The translations under genes and the position numbers were made by a program. From Ferranicluibacter rubi (GTDB lineage: Bacteria; Pseudomonadota; Alphaproteobacteria; Rhizobiales; Rhizobiaceae), in assembly GCF_011603255.1 (NCBI RefSeq), contig NZ_JAANCM010000018.1, positions 1 to 61,183 on the forward strand: DNA of 61,183 nucleotides, given 5' to 3'. The notes under the pieces are model-generated. The model was given only the letters and a program-made list of their open reading frames with translations, was not told where the DNA came from and made no database searches. The stretch's first letter is position 1, and every line of letters starts with the position of its first letter. This document shows, in pieces, positions 1-10,190 of this stretch.

Positions 1-32
1 GCGCCTCACTGCGCGCCTCACTGCGCGCCTCG
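1..32. repeat. In-frame 12-nt tandem repeat within lpxB
   Basis: The unit gcgcctcactgc occurs twice in full (1-12, 13-24) and once partially (25-32). Because it is 12 nt long it keeps the lpxB frame and encodes an Ala-Arg-Ser-Glu-type tetrapeptide repeat on the minus strand. More copies may lie beyond the edge. Confidence 0.7.
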
Positions 33-604
33 CCCCGCGCCCACTGCGCCGCGCGCACCGCCAGCACATCCGCATCCGAGGCCAGCCGATGCCCTACATA
101 GGTCGTCGGCGGCCCGCCCAGCGTTTCCATCGCCTCCGGCTCGAACGGCAAGACGGCGAGGACATGGTCGACGTAAGGCCGCATCCGCAGCGCCCGCTCC
201 GGCTTCCACGCCCAGACGCTCGGGCAGACGTAATCGACGATCGGCAGGTCGGGCAGCGACGCCCGCACCAGCTTGGCCACGCGGTGGGTGAAGTCGGGAC
301 TGTCGATGATGACGAGCACATCCGGCTTTGCAGCGACGATCGCCTGCGCCGTCTGGCGAATGCGCAGCAGCAGCTTCGGCAAACGGGCCAGCACCTGCGA
401 AATGCCCATGATCGAGAGTTCGGAGTAATCGAACAGCGAGACGAGCCCCTGTTCCTCCAGCGCCTCGCCCCCCACGCCGACCAGCGAGACGGACCCGACA
501 CGGTCCTTCAGCGCCCGGATCAGATCCCCGCCGAGAAGATCTCCGGAGACCTCGCCAGCAATGACCGCAACCTTGATGGGACCGTGCTCGTTCTCTCTCG
601 GCAT
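1..604 (-). CDS. lpxB: Lipid-A-disaccharide synthase (partial, 3' end outside window)
   Basis: Glycosyltransferase family 19 enzyme that condenses UDP-2,3-diacylglucosamine with lipid X to form lipid A disaccharide at the inner face of the cytoplasmic membrane. About 200 N-terminal residues are present. The opening reads MPRENEHGPIKVAVIAGEVS, followed by GDLLGG (residues 17-26), the typical LpxB nucleotide-binding start; DSPDFTHRVAK and CPSVWAWKP follow in the expected order. The ATG at 604 directly precedes this motif. It is the last visible gene of the lpx cluster, 96 bp after lpxI. The frame runs off the left edge, where it is made of a 12-nt tandem repeat (see separate entry). Confidence 0.93.
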   Translation of the reverse strand, partial: MPRENEHGPIKVAVIAGEVSGDLLGGDLIRALKDRVGSVSLVGVGGEALEEQGLVSLFDYSELSIMGISQVLARLPKLLLRIRQTAQAIVAAKPDVLVIIDSPDFTHRVAKLVRASLPDLPIVDYVCPSVWAWKPERALRMRPYVDHVLAVLPFEPEAMETLGGPPTTYVGHRLASDADVLAVRAAQWARGEARSEARSEA

Positions 605-700
605 GCGTGCTCCTCGAAAATCGCTCGCGGAACGACAATGCGCCCGCCGTCCGTCACAGTGTCACCAACCGCCGGGAAACCGGCCTCTTCGTCCGAAGGT

Positions 701-1591
701 TCACGAAACCGGCAGAGCGCGATCGAGCCCGGTTACGAACAGGCCCGAGCGATCGGCCAGATCGATGGTGGCCGCCCGCTCCAGAACCAGCGCCCGGCCG
801 GCCTCCACGGCAATGCCCGCAAGGCCCGCCGCCAATGCACTCTCGATCGTCGAAGGCCCGATGGAGGGCAGATCGGCGCGGAGGTCCTGCTGCGGCTTGC
901 AGAGCTTGACCAGCACGCCACGGCGGCGCTGCGAAATCCGTCCGTCTCGACGCAGGCCCGCCACGCGCGCAATCATCGCGTCGGTGCCCTCGGGGCCCTC
1001 GAGTGCCACGACCCGTCCACCGACCGCGATGGCGCCCTGCCCGACATCGAGCTTGCCCAGCGCATTGGCCGCCGCCGTTGCCGCTGCGATATCCCTTTGG
1101 TCATCGTCATTGGGCGAGATCCGCCCGATCGGCCCGATCTCGGCCAGAAGTTCCGGCACGATCTCCTGTACGCCGATGACCCGGGCGCCGCTCGCCTCGA
1201 TCAGCGCGATCGCCATCTTCAGCACCGCATCGTCGCCGCCGGAGATCAGCGTCTTCAGCACCGCCGGCACGCGCGACAGCGTCTTCAGCGTCGGGCGGAT
1301 ATCCCGCCATTCCGGCCGCCGCTGCACGCCGCCGGACAGCACGACCCGGTCGATGCCTTCATTCCGGAATGTCGCGCTGATATCGCGAAAATTACCGATC
1401 CCCAGCGTGCAGCTGTCATAGCCGCCCCAGCCGTCTCCGGCCTCGCCCGTCAGCGCGATGATATAAGGATTTTCGCCATGCGCCCGCGCCGCATCCGCCA
1501 CATGATGCGGCAGACGCCCACCGCCGGCGATGATCGCCAGACGGCCCCGACCCTTGCGGTCTCCAGACGATTCCGGGCTCTGGCCCGGCAC
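701..1591 (-). CDS. lpxI: UDP-2,3-diacylglucosamine pyrophosphatase LpxI
   Basis: Hydrolyses UDP-2,3-diacylglucosamine to lipid X and UMP, the step before LpxB. The 296-residue product belongs to the LpxI family (formerly DUF1009), which replaces LpxH in many alphaproteobacteria. Visible signatures are the N-terminal IIAGGGRLPHHVADAAR (20-36) and the conserved C-terminal ALEGPEGTDAMI (196-207). It starts 5 bp after the lpxA stop, so it is cotranscribed with lpxA, and lpxB follows. The position between lpxA and lpxB is itself diagnostic. The first about 15 residues are polar and poorly conserved, so a slightly later start is possible. Confidence 0.92.
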   Translation of the reverse strand: MPGQSPESSGDRKGRGRLAIIAGGGRLPHHVADAARAHGENPYIIALTGEAGDGWGGYDSCTLGIGNFRDISATFRNEGIDRVVLSGGVQRRPEWRDIRPTLKTLSRVPAVLKTLISGGDDAVLKMAIALIEASGARVIGVQEIVPELLAEIGPIGRISPNDDDQRDIAAATAAANALGKLDVGQGAIAVGGRVVALEGPEGTDAMIARVAGLRRDGRISQRRRGVLVKLCKPQQDLRADLPSIGPSTIESALAAGLAGIAVEAGRALVLERAATIDLADRSGLFVTGLDRALPVS

Positions 1592-1596
1592 GGCGC

Positions 1597-2409
1597 TCAG
1601 CCCTTCTTTCCCCGGGTGGGGGACGAGAGCGCGCGATCGCTTTCCGCGCCGATGAAATCGAGGATCTCCATGACCGGCGCGCAGTCCAGATAATCATCGC
1701 GGATCGCCGCCGCATTGGCCCGAACCGAGCCCGTGCCTTCGAAGATCGACTTGTAGGCGCGGCGCACTTGATGGATCACAGCTTTGTCATGGCCGGCACG
1801 CGACATGCCGACGACGTTGAGCCCCGAGAGAATGCCCGGATTGCCGTTCAGCATGCCATAGGGAATGACGTCATAGCTGACGGCCGAGAGACCGCCGACG
1901 AAGGCCTGCCGGCCGACGCGCGTGAACTGATGTACGGCCGAGCCGCCCCCCAGAATGGCACGATCCTCGACCACGACATGGCCGGCCAGCATCACATTGT
2001 TGGACAGGATGATGTTGCTGCCGAGCCGGCAGTCATGCGCCACATGCGCATAGGCGAGAAACAGGTTGTTGTCGCCGACGGAGGTCAGGCCACCATGCTC
2101 CACGGTGCCCGTGTTCATCGTCACGCCCTCGCGGATCGTGCAGTTCTCGCCGATCACGAGCCGGGTATCGACCGCGCTGTGATGCACGCTTTGCGAATCG
2201 CCGCCGATCACCGCCGAGGGGAAGATCCTCGTTCCCCGGCCGACGCTCGTGCGGCCGATGACCACCACATGGCTCATCAGCACGACATCGTCGGCAAGCT
2301 CCACCAGACCGCCGACATGGCAGAACGGGCCGATGGTGACGTTCTCGCCGATGACGGCCCCGTCCTCGATGACGGCGGACGGATGAACCTTGGCGCTCTC
2401 GGCAATCAT
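1597..2409 (-). CDS. lpxA: UDP-N-acetylglucosamine acyltransferase
   Basis: First enzyme of lipid A synthesis: transfers a 3-hydroxyacyl chain from ACP to the 3-OH of UDP-GlcNAc. The 270-residue protein is built of hexapeptide repeats forming a left-handed beta-helix, for example [14 protein letters not shown] and [17 protein letters not shown]. His122 and His125 in AHVAHDC align with the catalytic pair of E. coli LpxA, at the same residue numbers. The length matches the family (about 262-275). One base separates its start from the fabZ stop (TGACATG), which implies translational coupling. Confidence 0.96.
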   Translation of the reverse strand: MIAESAKVHPSAVIEDGAVIGENVTIGPFCHVGGLVELADDVVLMSHVVVIGRTSVGRGTRIFPSAVIGGDSQSVHHSAVDTRLVIGENCTIREGVTMNTGTVEHGGLTSVGDNNLFLAYAHVAHDCRLGSNIILSNNVMLAGHVVVEDRAILGGGSAVHQFTRVGRQAFVGGLSAVSYDVIPYGMLNGNPGILSGLNVVGMSRAGHDKAVIHQVRRAYKSIFEGTGSVRANAAAIRDDYLDCAPVMEILDFIGAESDRALSSPTRGKKG

Positions 2410-2410
2410 G

Positions 2411-2893
2411 TCAGGCTTCGTCCTTGCTGATGATCATCGCGCCGATATCAGCTTCCGCGACGAGGTGCCCGTCAACTTTGGCATCGCAATGAAACTTCCA
2501 GATACTGCCGCGCTGCTTCTGCTTGACCACGTGATACTCGACCCGGTCGCCCGGCACGACGGGCTTGCGGAAACGCGCGTTGTCGATGGTCATGAAGTAG
2601 ACGAGATTGCTGCCCGTCGCCGTCTTGCGCGCACAGATCGCGCCCGCCGTCTGGGCCATGCCCTCGATCAGCAGAACGCCGGGCATGATCGGCTGGTCGG
2701 GAAAGTGGCCCGTGAAATGCGGCTCGTTCGCCGTGACGTTCTTGATGCCGATCGCCGAATTGTCGCTGTCGATCTCGATGATCTTGTCGACCAGCAGAAA
2801 CGGATAGCGGTGGGGCAAGAGCTTCATGATCTCGCGGATGTCGGCCGTGCCGAGAACGGTTGCCCCCGTATCGCCCATTGGGGTGTCGCTCAT
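2411..2893 (-). CDS. fabZ: 3-hydroxyacyl-[ACP] dehydratase FabZ
   Basis: Dehydrates 3-hydroxyacyl-ACP in the fatty acid elongation cycle and competes with LpxA and LpxD for 3-hydroxyacyl-ACP, which explains its place between them. The 160-residue hotdog-fold protein shows [12 protein letters not shown] and the active-site helix with His63 ([11 protein letters not shown]) and Glu77 (LLIEGMAQ). Its ATG overlaps the lpxD stop as ATGA, so it is read as part of one lpxD-fabZ-lpxA-lpxI-lpxB message. Confidence 0.96.
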   Translation of the reverse strand: MSDTPMGDTGATVLGTADIREIMKLLPHRYPFLLVDKIIEIDSDNSAIGIKNVTANEPHFTGHFPDQPIMPGVLLIEGMAQTAGAICARKTATGSNLVYFMTIDNARFRKPVVPGDRVEYHVVKQKQRGSIWKFHCDAKVDGHLVAEADIGAMIISKDEA

Positions 2894-3960
2894 TGCTTGT
2901 CTCCCGTCGTCGTCTTACGCTTTCTTAAGTTGGCCCGTGCCGCGATCTCGGCTGCTTCCCGCAGGAAGTCGCGCATGGGGCGCGCGGGAATGCCGCCATA
3001 CCGCTCGCCGGCCGGCACGTCCGCGGCCACGCCGCTCATCGCGCCGATCTGGCTGCGGTCGCCGATCGTGATATGTCCGTTGATGGCCGCCGCGCCGCCG
3101 ATCATGACGCCGTCGCCGATGCGCGTGCTGCCGGCAATGCCAACCTTGGCCGCGATGCCGCAATGGCGCCCGATGCGGACGTTGTGACCGACCTGCACGA
3201 GATTATCGATCTTCGTGCCTTCGCCGATGACCGTGTCGTCCATCGCGCCGCGGTCGATCGTCGTGTTGGCGCCGATCTCCACATGATCCTGCAGGATGAC
3301 GCGGCCGATCTGCACGATCTTGATCATGCCGCCGCGCGGACCCGGCGCATTGCCGAAGCCGTCCTGCCCGATACGGGCGCCGGGGTGGATGATGACATTG
3401 TTGCCGACGAGCGAGCAGAGGATCGTCGCACCGGCCGAAATCGTGCAGTCGCGGCCGATCCGCACGCCCGGGCCGACGACGACGCCGGCGGCGATGCGCG
3501 TGCCGGAGCCGATCTCGACCCCTGCCCCGATCACGGCCGTAGCCTCGATATCGATGCCGTCTTCCAGCCGTGCCGTGGGATCGACGAAGGCCGCCGGCGA
3601 GATACCGCTCTGTCCGCCGAGATTCTGGATCGGACGCAGCGCCTCGGGATGAAAGATGGCGCCGGCAAGCGCGAAGGCGGTGTGGGGATATTTCGCGAGC
3701 AGCACCGGAATATGCGGCGGTACGATCGACGCAACGCTTTCGTCGCAGATCACGGCAGCCGCCTGCGATGTCGTGAACTCGTCACGATATCGCCGCTGCA
3801 GCATGTAGCAGATGTCGCGAGGGCCGGCCCGATAGGTCGGCGCAACGGACGAAACGATCCGGTCACCGGCCGTCTCGTCCTGCAGCGAAGCGCCGATGCG
3901 CTCCGCCAGATCACTCAGGCGGAGCCCGTCATGCGGCGGGAAAAACCAGTTAACATCCAT
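2890..3960 (-). CDS. lpxD: UDP-3-O-(3-hydroxyacyl)glucosamine N-acyltransferase
   Basis: Third step of lipid A synthesis: adds the N-linked 3-hydroxyacyl chain to UDP-3-O-acyl-glucosamine. The protein is 356 residues: an N-terminal uridine-binding domain (1-110), then hexapeptide repeats of a left-handed beta-helix (140-310). The catalytic His is in [16 protein letters not shown] (His259). The ATG at 3960 was chosen because [20 protein letters not shown] begins the family homology; the open frame continues upstream without family features. It lies 47 bp after bamA and overlaps fabZ by four bases. Confidence 0.95.
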   Translation of the reverse strand: MDVNWFFPPHDGLRLSDLAERIGASLQDETAGDRIVSSVAPTYRAGPRDICYMLQRRYRDEFTTSQAAAVICDESVASIVPPHIPVLLAKYPHTAFALAGAIFHPEALRPIQNLGGQSGISPAAFVDPTARLEDGIDIEATAVIGAGVEIGSGTRIAAGVVVGPGVRIGRDCTISAGATILCSLVGNNVIIHPGARIGQDGFGNAPGPRGGMIKIVQIGRVILQDHVEIGANTTIDRGAMDDTVIGEGTKIDNLVQVGHNVRIGRHCGIAAKVGIAGSTRIGDGVMIGGAAAINGHITIGDRSQIGAMSGVAADVPAGERYGGIPARPMRDFLREAAEIAARANLRKRKTTTGDKQ

Positions 3961-4007
3961 GGGCCAGACTCCAGAACAGTTTGGCATGCAGTTCTGGACT
4001 GCCGATA

Positions 4008-6350
4008 TCAGAAATTCGACGAAATACCGAACTTGATGTTCTGTACCTTGTCGTAATCTTCCTTGGCGATCGGAACCGCGTAATCGACGCGGAGCGGACC
4101 GAAGGGCGAAGCCCACAGCAGGCCGACACCGAGCGATGCACGCAGCGACGCATCCGTACCGACGATGCGGTCGCTGGCTCGGGTGCTGACATCGTTGCCG
4201 TACAGCGTGCCGGCATCTGCGAAGACGGCGCCACGGAAGCCTGCATCGCGCGGAACGCCCGGCAGCGGGAACGTCGCCTCGGCCGAAGCCGTGAAGTACG
4301 TCGTGCCACCGATCGCATCGCCATATTCGCGGCTGCGCGGACCGATACCGTTCCGCTCGAAGCCGCGGATTTCGTTGCTGCCGATCTGGAACTGGTCGAA
4401 CACTTCCATCTCGCCGCCCGTACCGACGACATGGCCGGCACCGGCCGACAGCGACGCAATCACGTCGGCATCGTCGTTCACGGTGTAGTACCACTTGGCC
4501 TTGGCCGTCAGCTTGTAGAAGTCGGACGTGCCGCCGAGGCCGGCAAATTCCTGCGTCGCCGTCGCCAGGATGCCTTCATGCGGCAGCTGGGCGTCGTCGA
4601 GCGAGTTGTAGGTGAACGAGTTGGAGATCGACGAACGCGTCCACGGCGAGAAGTTCACGACGCGACGGTAGGGCGACGACAGGTCGGCCAGCTCGTCGTC
4701 GGACGCGTGGTAGTCGAGTTCCGTGTAGTTGTAGCGCAGCGTCGATGACAGGCGCTCGGTGATCGGCGCGGTGACGCGCAGGCTGAAGCCCTGATCCTCG
4801 TAGCTGTAGTTGTCGTCGTTGAAGTCGTTCTCGTTCTTGAAGACGTCGAAGCCGGCTGCCAGGCGATAGCCGAGGAAGTAGGGCTCGGTGAACGAGACGT
4901 TGTAGGTCTTGCTATCTTCGCCACGACCGGCTGCGACGCGGATGTACTGGCCACGGCCGAGGAAGTTCTTTTCCTCGATCGAGGCTTCCACGAGGAAGCC
5001 GCCGCCATTGCCGGCAGAGTAGCCGGCGCCGATGCCGAACGAACCGGTCGACTGGTCCTGCACATCGACGATGACGACCACGCGATCGGACGCAGTGCCG
5101 GCCTGGGTCGAGATGTTGACGGTCGAGAAGTACCCGAGCGCTTCGAGGCGGCGCTTGGCCGTCGCGATCATTTCCTGGTTGAAGGCGTCGCCTTCGCTCA
5201 TGTCGAATTCGCGACGGATGACGTAGTCGCGCGTGCGGGTGTTGCCGCGGATTTCGATGCGCTCGATATAGGCGCGCTCACCCTGGTCGACGAGATAATC
5301 GACGGCGATCGTGCGGCCCGCAAAGTCGCGGTTGCCGCGCGGCGTGACGCGGGCGAAGGGATACCCTTGCGCGGCGACGCGCTTGGAGATCTCCGACATC
5401 GTTTCCTGAACGTCCTTGGCCTTGTAGATCGTGCCCTGACGGCTCTGGACCAGACCCTTCAGTTCTTCGGCATTGATGCCTTCGACGGTCGATTCGACAT
5501 TGACGGCACCGAAGTCGTAGCGCTCGCCTTCTTCGATCGTGATCGTCACTGTGTACTCGTTCGACGTCTCGTCGAGAACGGCGTCGGAGCTGACGACGCG
5601 GAAGTCGGCATAGCCACGGTTGTAATAGAACTGGCGAAGCTGCTCCTCGTCGGCACGCAGCTTGTCGGCATTGTAGACGTCTTTCCGGTTGAGGAAGGAC
5701 AGGATGCCGGACTTCTTGGTGGAGATGACGCCCTGCAGACGGCCATCGCTATAGGCATTGTTGCCGACGAAGTTGATCGAGCGGATCTTGGTCCGGTCGC
5801 CTTCGTTGACGACGAAGGCGACGTTGATGCGCCCTTCCGCGATCGGCGCCGTCTGAACGGTCACGGTCACGTCGTTGCGGCCGATGCCGGCATAGGCATC
5901 CTTGATCGACTGGATGTCGGCCTGCGCGGTCGCCTCGCTATAGGCGCCCAGCGAGCGAGTCTTGACGACCGCGGCCAGCTTTTCGTCGGTGATCTTGCGG
6001 TTGCCGTTGAAGACCACCTGATTGATCAGGTTGTTCTCGCTGACGGACACGACCAGCGCACCACCGGAAACGTTGATGCTGACATTGGAGAAGTAACCCG
6101 TGGCATACAGGCGCTTCACCGAAGCGTCGATGTCGCTATTGGTGAACTCCCGGCCGGGAACGATGGTGATGTTGGAGCGAACCGTCTCAGCGCTGACGCG
6201 CGTTGCACCACGAACGTCGATACGACGGATCGTTGCAGCTTCAGCGACAGACGCACTGGCAAGAACGACGACGCCAGTTCCAGACGCGACAATCCCTGCA
6301 GACAGCGCAACCGCCGACACCGCGTTCAAAAACTTTGAACCAGCCTTCAT
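4008..6350 (-). CDS. bamA: Outer membrane protein assembly factor BamA
   Basis: Central Omp85 component of the BAM complex that folds beta-barrel proteins into the outer membrane. The 780-residue precursor has a Sec signal peptide with probable cleavage after Ala38 ([10 protein letters not shown]), five POTRA domains (about 39-345) and a 16-strand barrel with many Tyr/Asp-rich strands. It ends in ...KFGISSNF, the terminal Phe being the expected beta-signal. A 233-bp AT-richer gap separates it from rseP, so bamA may also have its own promoter. The neighbours rseP and lpxD match the usual alphaproteobacterial order. Confidence 0.97.
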   Translation of the reverse strand: MKAGSKFLNAVSAVALSAGIVASGTGVVVLASASVAEAATIRRIDVRGATRVSAETVRSNITIVPGREFTNSDIDASVKRLYATGYFSNVSINVSGGALVVSVSENNLINQVVFNGNRKITDEKLAAVVKTRSLGAYSEATAQADIQSIKDAYAGIGRNDVTVTVQTAPIAEGRINVAFVVNEGDRTKIRSINFVGNNAYSDGRLQGVISTKKSGILSFLNRKDVYNADKLRADEEQLRQFYYNRGYADFRVVSSDAVLDETSNEYTVTITIEEGERYDFGAVNVESTVEGINAEELKGLVQSRQGTIYKAKDVQETMSEISKRVAAQGYPFARVTPRGNRDFAGRTIAVDYLVDQGERAYIERIEIRGNTRTRDYVIRREFDMSEGDAFNQEMIATAKRRLEALGYFSTVNISTQAGTASDRVVVIVDVQDQSTGSFGIGAGYSAGNGGGFLVEASIEEKNFLGRGQYIRVAAGRGEDSKTYNVSFTEPYFLGYRLAAGFDVFKNENDFNDDNYSYEDQGFSLRVTAPITERLSSTLRYNYTELDYHASDDELADLSSPYRRVVNFSPWTRSSISNSFTYNSLDDAQLPHEGILATATQEFAGLGGTSDFYKLTAKAKWYYTVNDDADVIASLSAGAGHVVGTGGEMEVFDQFQIGSNEIRGFERNGIGPRSREYGDAIGGTTYFTASAEATFPLPGVPRDAGFRGAVFADAGTLYGNDVSTRASDRIVGTDASLRASLGVGLLWASPFGPLRVDYAVPIAKEDYDKVQNIKFGISSNF

Positions 6351-6583
6351 GTTCTGATCTTACCTTCTTCCAATGTCCCGCGGCGAACTCGTGCCGACTC
6401 CGGTCATGCCTGCCGTTTTACCCGCTTTTCTCATACAAGCAAGGTAGCACGTTAATTTCCGTTTACTTCAATTCCCACCGTGGCTGAACGGCCACTACTG
6501 ACAAGAATTATCGTAAACAAATCGTTTCTAATCAAACCTTTGAAGAGAAGCCTTGCTCCTGTTTAGCGCCTCTTCCTTAACCT

Positions 6584-7738
6584 TTAGCCAACCGCGCCGC
6601 TCATTCGTCCGACAAGCGAGGAAATATCGTTCCAGGTGGCGAAAACCATCAGCATCAGCACCATGGCAAAGCCGATGCGAAATGCGATGTCCTGGGCGGA
6701 GGGGCCGAGCGGACGGCCGCGAATGGCCTCGATCGCATAAAACATCAGGTGACCGCCATCGAGCACCGGCACCGGCATCAGGTTGAGAAGACCGATGGAG
6801 ACCGAGAGGACGGCGGCAAGCTGCAGCACGGCGGCAACGCCGAGCGTCGCCATCTGCCCCGATGCCTGCGCCACACGGATGGGCCCGCCGAGCTGGTCGG
6901 CCTTCATGTGGCCGGTCACGAGATTGCCGATATAGGCGAAGGTGCCGGTGACGATATGCCAGCTTTCCACGGCGCCCTGCCCGATCGCTTCCAGCGGACC
7001 GAAACTCTGCAGGCGGAAATTGCCGCTCTCCTGGTTCGTCACGATGCCGATGATGCCCATTTCCATCTTGTTGCCGAACTGGTCGGTGATCTCGGTGCGC
7101 TTCGGCACCATCGGCACCTCCAGCAGCTGCCCGTCGCGGCGGATTTCCACGACGATCGGCATTTCCGGGCGCACGCCCACATAGCGGCGTACGTCGTCGA
7201 AGGTCGTGACCGTGGAGCCGTCGATGGAGACGAGCAGGTCGCCCGGCCGAATGCCCGATTCGGCCGCCGCACTGCCTGCCTTCACCTCGGAGACGACGGG
7301 ATCGGCGATCGGCTTGCCGTAAGCAGAAAACAGCAGGGCATAGATGACGATGGCGAGGATGAAATTGGCGATCGGACCGGCGGCAACCGTCGCCGCCCGC
7401 TTCCAGAGCGCCGCACCCAGAAAGGTCCGCCCGCGCTCCTCGGCCGAGAGCCCCTCGAGCGCCTGGTAGTCCGGCTTGCTCGCCGCATCCTCGTCGCCAT
7501 AGAACTTGACGTAGCCGCCGAGCGGAATGGCGCAGAACTTCCAGCGCGTGCCGCGCCGGTCGTTGAAGCCGACGAGCTCCGGCCCGAAGCCGATGGAAAA
7601 GGCGACGATCTTGATGCCCGACCAGCGCCCGACGAGGTAATGGCCCATTTCATGCACGAAGACGAGCAGCGTCAGGACCAGAAGAAACGGGACGATGTAG
7701 CCCACGAAGAGATGGAGGAGATCGGCCAGGTAGGTCAT
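6584..7738 (-). CDS. rseP: Site-2 protease RseP
   Basis: Intramembrane zinc metalloprotease (M50B) that cleaves anti-sigma factors and remnant signal peptides in the inner membrane. HEMGH (residues 29-33) in the first membrane helix provides two zinc ligands and the catalytic Glu; the third ligand is the Asp in LMPVPVLDGGH near residue 335. A periplasmic PDZ domain lies between (about 130-200, containing SGIRPGDLLVSIDG). The length of 384 is normal for alphaproteobacteria, which usually have one clear PDZ where E. coli has two. It lies downstream of cdsA. Confidence 0.96.
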   Translation of the reverse strand: MTYLADLLHLFVGYIVPFLLVLTLLVFVHEMGHYLVGRWSGIKIVAFSIGFGPELVGFNDRRGTRWKFCAIPLGGYVKFYGDEDAASKPDYQALEGLSAEERGRTFLGAALWKRAATVAAGPIANFILAIVIYALLFSAYGKPIADPVVSEVKAGSAAAESGIRPGDLLVSIDGSTVTTFDDVRRYVGVRPEMPIVVEIRRDGQLLEVPMVPKRTEITDQFGNKMEMGIIGIVTNQESGNFRLQSFGPLEAIGQGAVESWHIVTGTFAYIGNLVTGHMKADQLGGPIRVAQASGQMATLGVAAVLQLAAVLSVSIGLLNLMPVPVLDGGHLMFYAIEAIRGRPLGPSAQDIAFRIGFAMVLMLMVFATWNDISSLVGRMSGAVG

Positions 7739-7921
7739 TGTCGTCCTTGTCAGGTCGCTGAAAGCGAGCGAGATCGTCGAAAGCTGGCGCCACGCGCACC
7801 CGTGGAAGCAAGCCCGGCTGCTCCGTCTTATAGAGATGGCGCATGCAATGCGATATGGGCCTCGAAATCACGTTTTTGCGGGCCCGCCACCGCCCCGGCC
7901 CGCCTGGTCGTCATCATGACG

Positions 7922-8749
7922 TCAGAGCCCGAGAAGCAACGAGCCGATCTTGCCGCCGGCGCCCGTCATGGCCTCCCCGAGCGCGATGATCAGCGCCGCG
8001 AAACAGGCGACCACGAGCCCGTCCACCCGGTCCCAGACGCCGCCATGCCCCGGAATGATGCGGCCGCTGTCCTTCACGCCGCACCGGCGCTTCACATAGG
8101 ATTCGAACAGATCGCCGCACTGGCTCGCGATCGACAGCGCGAGCGCGACCAGCGGGATGCGCGCATCTTCGAGCGAGAAGTACGAGGCGTAGACGGCCGT
8201 TCCCGCAACGACGCCCGAGACCGCGCCGCCGATGGCGCCGGACCACGTCTTGCCGGGCGAGATGCTGGGCGCGAGCTTCGGGCCGCCGATGGCCCGGCCG
8301 AAGAAGAAGGCGAGGATATCGGTCGCCCAGACCACCGCGAAGACGAAGAGCATGGCGACGAAGCCGACCTGCGTGTCGTCGCGGATGGTCGCGAGCGAGA
8401 TCGTCGTCATCCCGGCATAGGCGACGCCCCCCGGCAGCCACCAGCCCCGGCCGTGGAAGCGCGACCAGACGATGGCGGCGATGGAGGCGAGAATGAGAAC
8501 CGGCAAGGCATATTCGTCGCCGCCGCCGATGATGAGAACGGCCACGACCGCCTGCACGCCCCAGCCGGCGAAATAGGCGCCACGATCGCCCTCGGCGATC
8601 CGCGTCATGCTCGACCATTCATGCCAGACGGCGAGCCCGATGATGGCCGAGAGAATGGCAAAGGCCGGACCGCCGATCCAGGTGTCGCCGAGCGCGACGG
8701 CCGCAAGCACGATCCCGGAAACGATTCGAAGCTGGAGTTCGCGGCCCAT
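7922..8749 (-). CDS. cdsA: Phosphatidate cytidylyltransferase
   Basis: Makes CDP-diacylglycerol from phosphatidic acid and CTP, the precursor of all membrane phospholipids. The 275-residue multi-pass membrane protein carries the C-terminal signature KDSGRIIPGHGGVWDRVDG and the preceding PGKTWSGAIGG and QCGDLFESYVKR. The ATG at 8749 overlaps the uppS stop by one base (TGATG), which fixes the start and suggests translational coupling. Upstream sequence in the same frame is uppS antisense-frame noise, not part of the protein. Confidence 0.95.
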   Translation of the reverse strand: MGRELQLRIVSGIVLAAVALGDTWIGGPAFAILSAIIGLAVWHEWSSMTRIAEGDRGAYFAGWGVQAVVAVLIIGGGDEYALPVLILASIAAIVWSRFHGRGWWLPGGVAYAGMTTISLATIRDDTQVGFVAMLFVFAVVWATDILAFFFGRAIGGPKLAPSISPGKTWSGAIGGAVSGVVAGTAVYASYFSLEDARIPLVALALSIASQCGDLFESYVKRRCGVKDSGRIIPGHGGVWDRVDGLVVACFAALIIALGEAMTGAGGKIGSLLLGL

Positions 8750-9528
8750 CACGAACCGACCGCGAGGCTGGCCGGAGGCGGGGTGGCGGACGAGGCGGCA
8801 GCAGAGGCCGGAGCGACATTGCCGAAGCGCCGATCGCGCTGCCGATAGATGTCGATGGCGCGCATCAGCATCGCCCGGTCGAAGTCGGGCCAGTATTCCG
8901 GCATGAAGACGAACTCCGAATAGGCGGATTGCCAGAGCAGGAAGTTGGAGAGCCGCTCCTCGCCGCTGGTGCGGATCACGAGGTCGGGATCCGGCATGCC
9001 GGCCGTATCGAGCCGGCTGGCGATCAGCGGCGGCGTGATCTGCTCGGGGCTCAGCCGTCCCTCGGCCACATCCACCGCCAGCGACTGCATGGCCCGGGCG
9101 ATCTCGTCGCGCGAGCCGTAGTTGAAGGCGATGCAGACGGTGATCGCCGTATTGTTGCGCGTCGTCTCCTCTGCCTCCAGGAGCAGCGGCAGGACGTCGC
9201 TGCGCAGGTTCCAGCGGTCGCCGATGATGCGGACCCGCACGTTCTGGCGGTGCAGTTCCGCCAGATCCCGGCGGATGAACACCTTCAGCAGGCCCATGAG
9301 GTCGTTGACCTCCGGTTCCGGCCGGCTCCAGTTCTCCGAGGAGAACGCGTAGAGCGTGAGATAGCGGATGCCAAGTTCGCCGGCCGCACGCACAGTTTCG
9401 CGAACGGCCTCTACGCCCTTGCGGTGTCCCATGGTCCGCGGCAGGCCGCGCCGGGCGGCCCAACGGCCATTGCCGTCCATGATGATGGCGATATGGAGGG
9501 GAAGCGTTCTGGCGGACGGATCGGACAT
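8749..9528 (-). CDS. uppS: Di-trans,poly-cis undecaprenyl diphosphate synthase
   Basis: cis-Prenyltransferase making the C55 lipid carrier for peptidoglycan and O-antigen. The 259-residue protein has the family start [19 protein letters not shown] with catalytic Asp18 and a conserved RTMGHRKG; the second half contains [19 protein letters not shown], the other signature. The C-terminal about 20 residues are Ala/Pro-rich and specific to the lineage. It lies between frr and cdsA, with a one-base overlap to cdsA. Confidence 0.96.
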   Translation of the reverse strand: MSDPSARTLPLHIAIIMDGNGRWAARRGLPRTMGHRKGVEAVRETVRAAGELGIRYLTLYAFSSENWSRPEPEVNDLMGLLKVFIRRDLAELHRQNVRVRIIGDRWNLRSDVLPLLLEAEETTRNNTAITVCIAFNYGSRDEIARAMQSLAVDVAEGRLSPEQITPPLIASRLDTAGMPDPDLVIRTSGEERLSNFLLWQSAYSEFVFMPEYWPDFDRAMLMRAIDIYRQRDRRFGNVAPASAAASSATPPPASLAVGS

Positions 9529-9572
9529 GGACGGCCTGACTTCGCGGAAGAGGAGAAAACGCAGTATGCAGA

Positions 9573-10133
9573 CTAGACCTGCATGATTTCCTTTTCCTTA
9601 TCGACGAGCAAGCGGTCCACGTCGGAAATCATATCGTCGGTCATCTTCTGGACCTTTTCCGACTGGATGCGGCTGATGTCCTGACCGATCGTGCCGTCCT
9701 TCTCCGCCTTTTTCAGGTTGTCCATGCCGTCGCGACGAACGTGGCGGATCGCAACCTTGCTCTTTTCGGCATAATCATGCGCCACCTTCACCAGCGACCG
9801 GCGACGCTCTTCGTTGAGCTCCGGCAGGGGAATGCGCAGTGTCTGGCCGTCCATGATCGGGTTCAGGCCGAGATTCGATTCGCGAATCGCCCGGTCCACG
9901 GCGCTCACCATGGAGCGATCCCAGATGGACACGCCCAGCATGCGCGGCTCGGGCACCGTGATGTTGGCGACCTGGTTCAGGGGGACGCGCGAGCCGTAGG
10001 CTTCGACCATCACCGGATCGAGAACGTTGGCCGAAGCCCGTCCCGTCCGCAGCGAGGCGATGTCGTTCTTGAACGCAGCGATCGCGCCATCCATGCGGCG
10101 CTTCAGGTCGTTGAGGTCGATACCTTCACTCAT
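9573..10133 (-). CDS. frr: Ribosome recycling factor
   Basis: Splits post-termination ribosomes together with EF-G. The 186 residues match the universal length (about 185). The three-helix bundle sequence shows [21 protein letters not shown] at the N-terminal hinge (split here: [14 protein letters not shown] then VMVEAYG) and [16 protein letters not shown] in the C-terminal helix. It starts 57 bp after the pyrH stop and precedes uppS. Confidence 0.97.
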   Translation of the reverse strand: MSEGIDLNDLKRRMDGAIAAFKNDIASLRTGRASANVLDPVMVEAYGSRVPLNQVANITVPEPRMLGVSIWDRSMVSAVDRAIRESNLGLNPIMDGQTLRIPLPELNEERRRSLVKVAHDYAEKSKVAIRHVRRDGMDNLKKAEKDGTIGQDISRIQSEKVQKMTDDMISDVDRLLVDKEKEIMQV

Positions 10134-10190
10134 GTTCTATGCTCCGTGCTCGGCCCGTGCGATCCCGCTTTCTGCGAGACCCCTGCCGTT

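Noticed and set aside
89-1693. A 534-codon plus-strand frame opposite lpxB, lpxI and lpxA
   Set aside because: Antisense shadow of three well supported genes.
6749-8848. A 699-codon plus-strand frame opposite rseP and cdsA
   Set aside because: His/Asp/Arg-rich composition typical of antisense frames; both minus-strand genes are certain.
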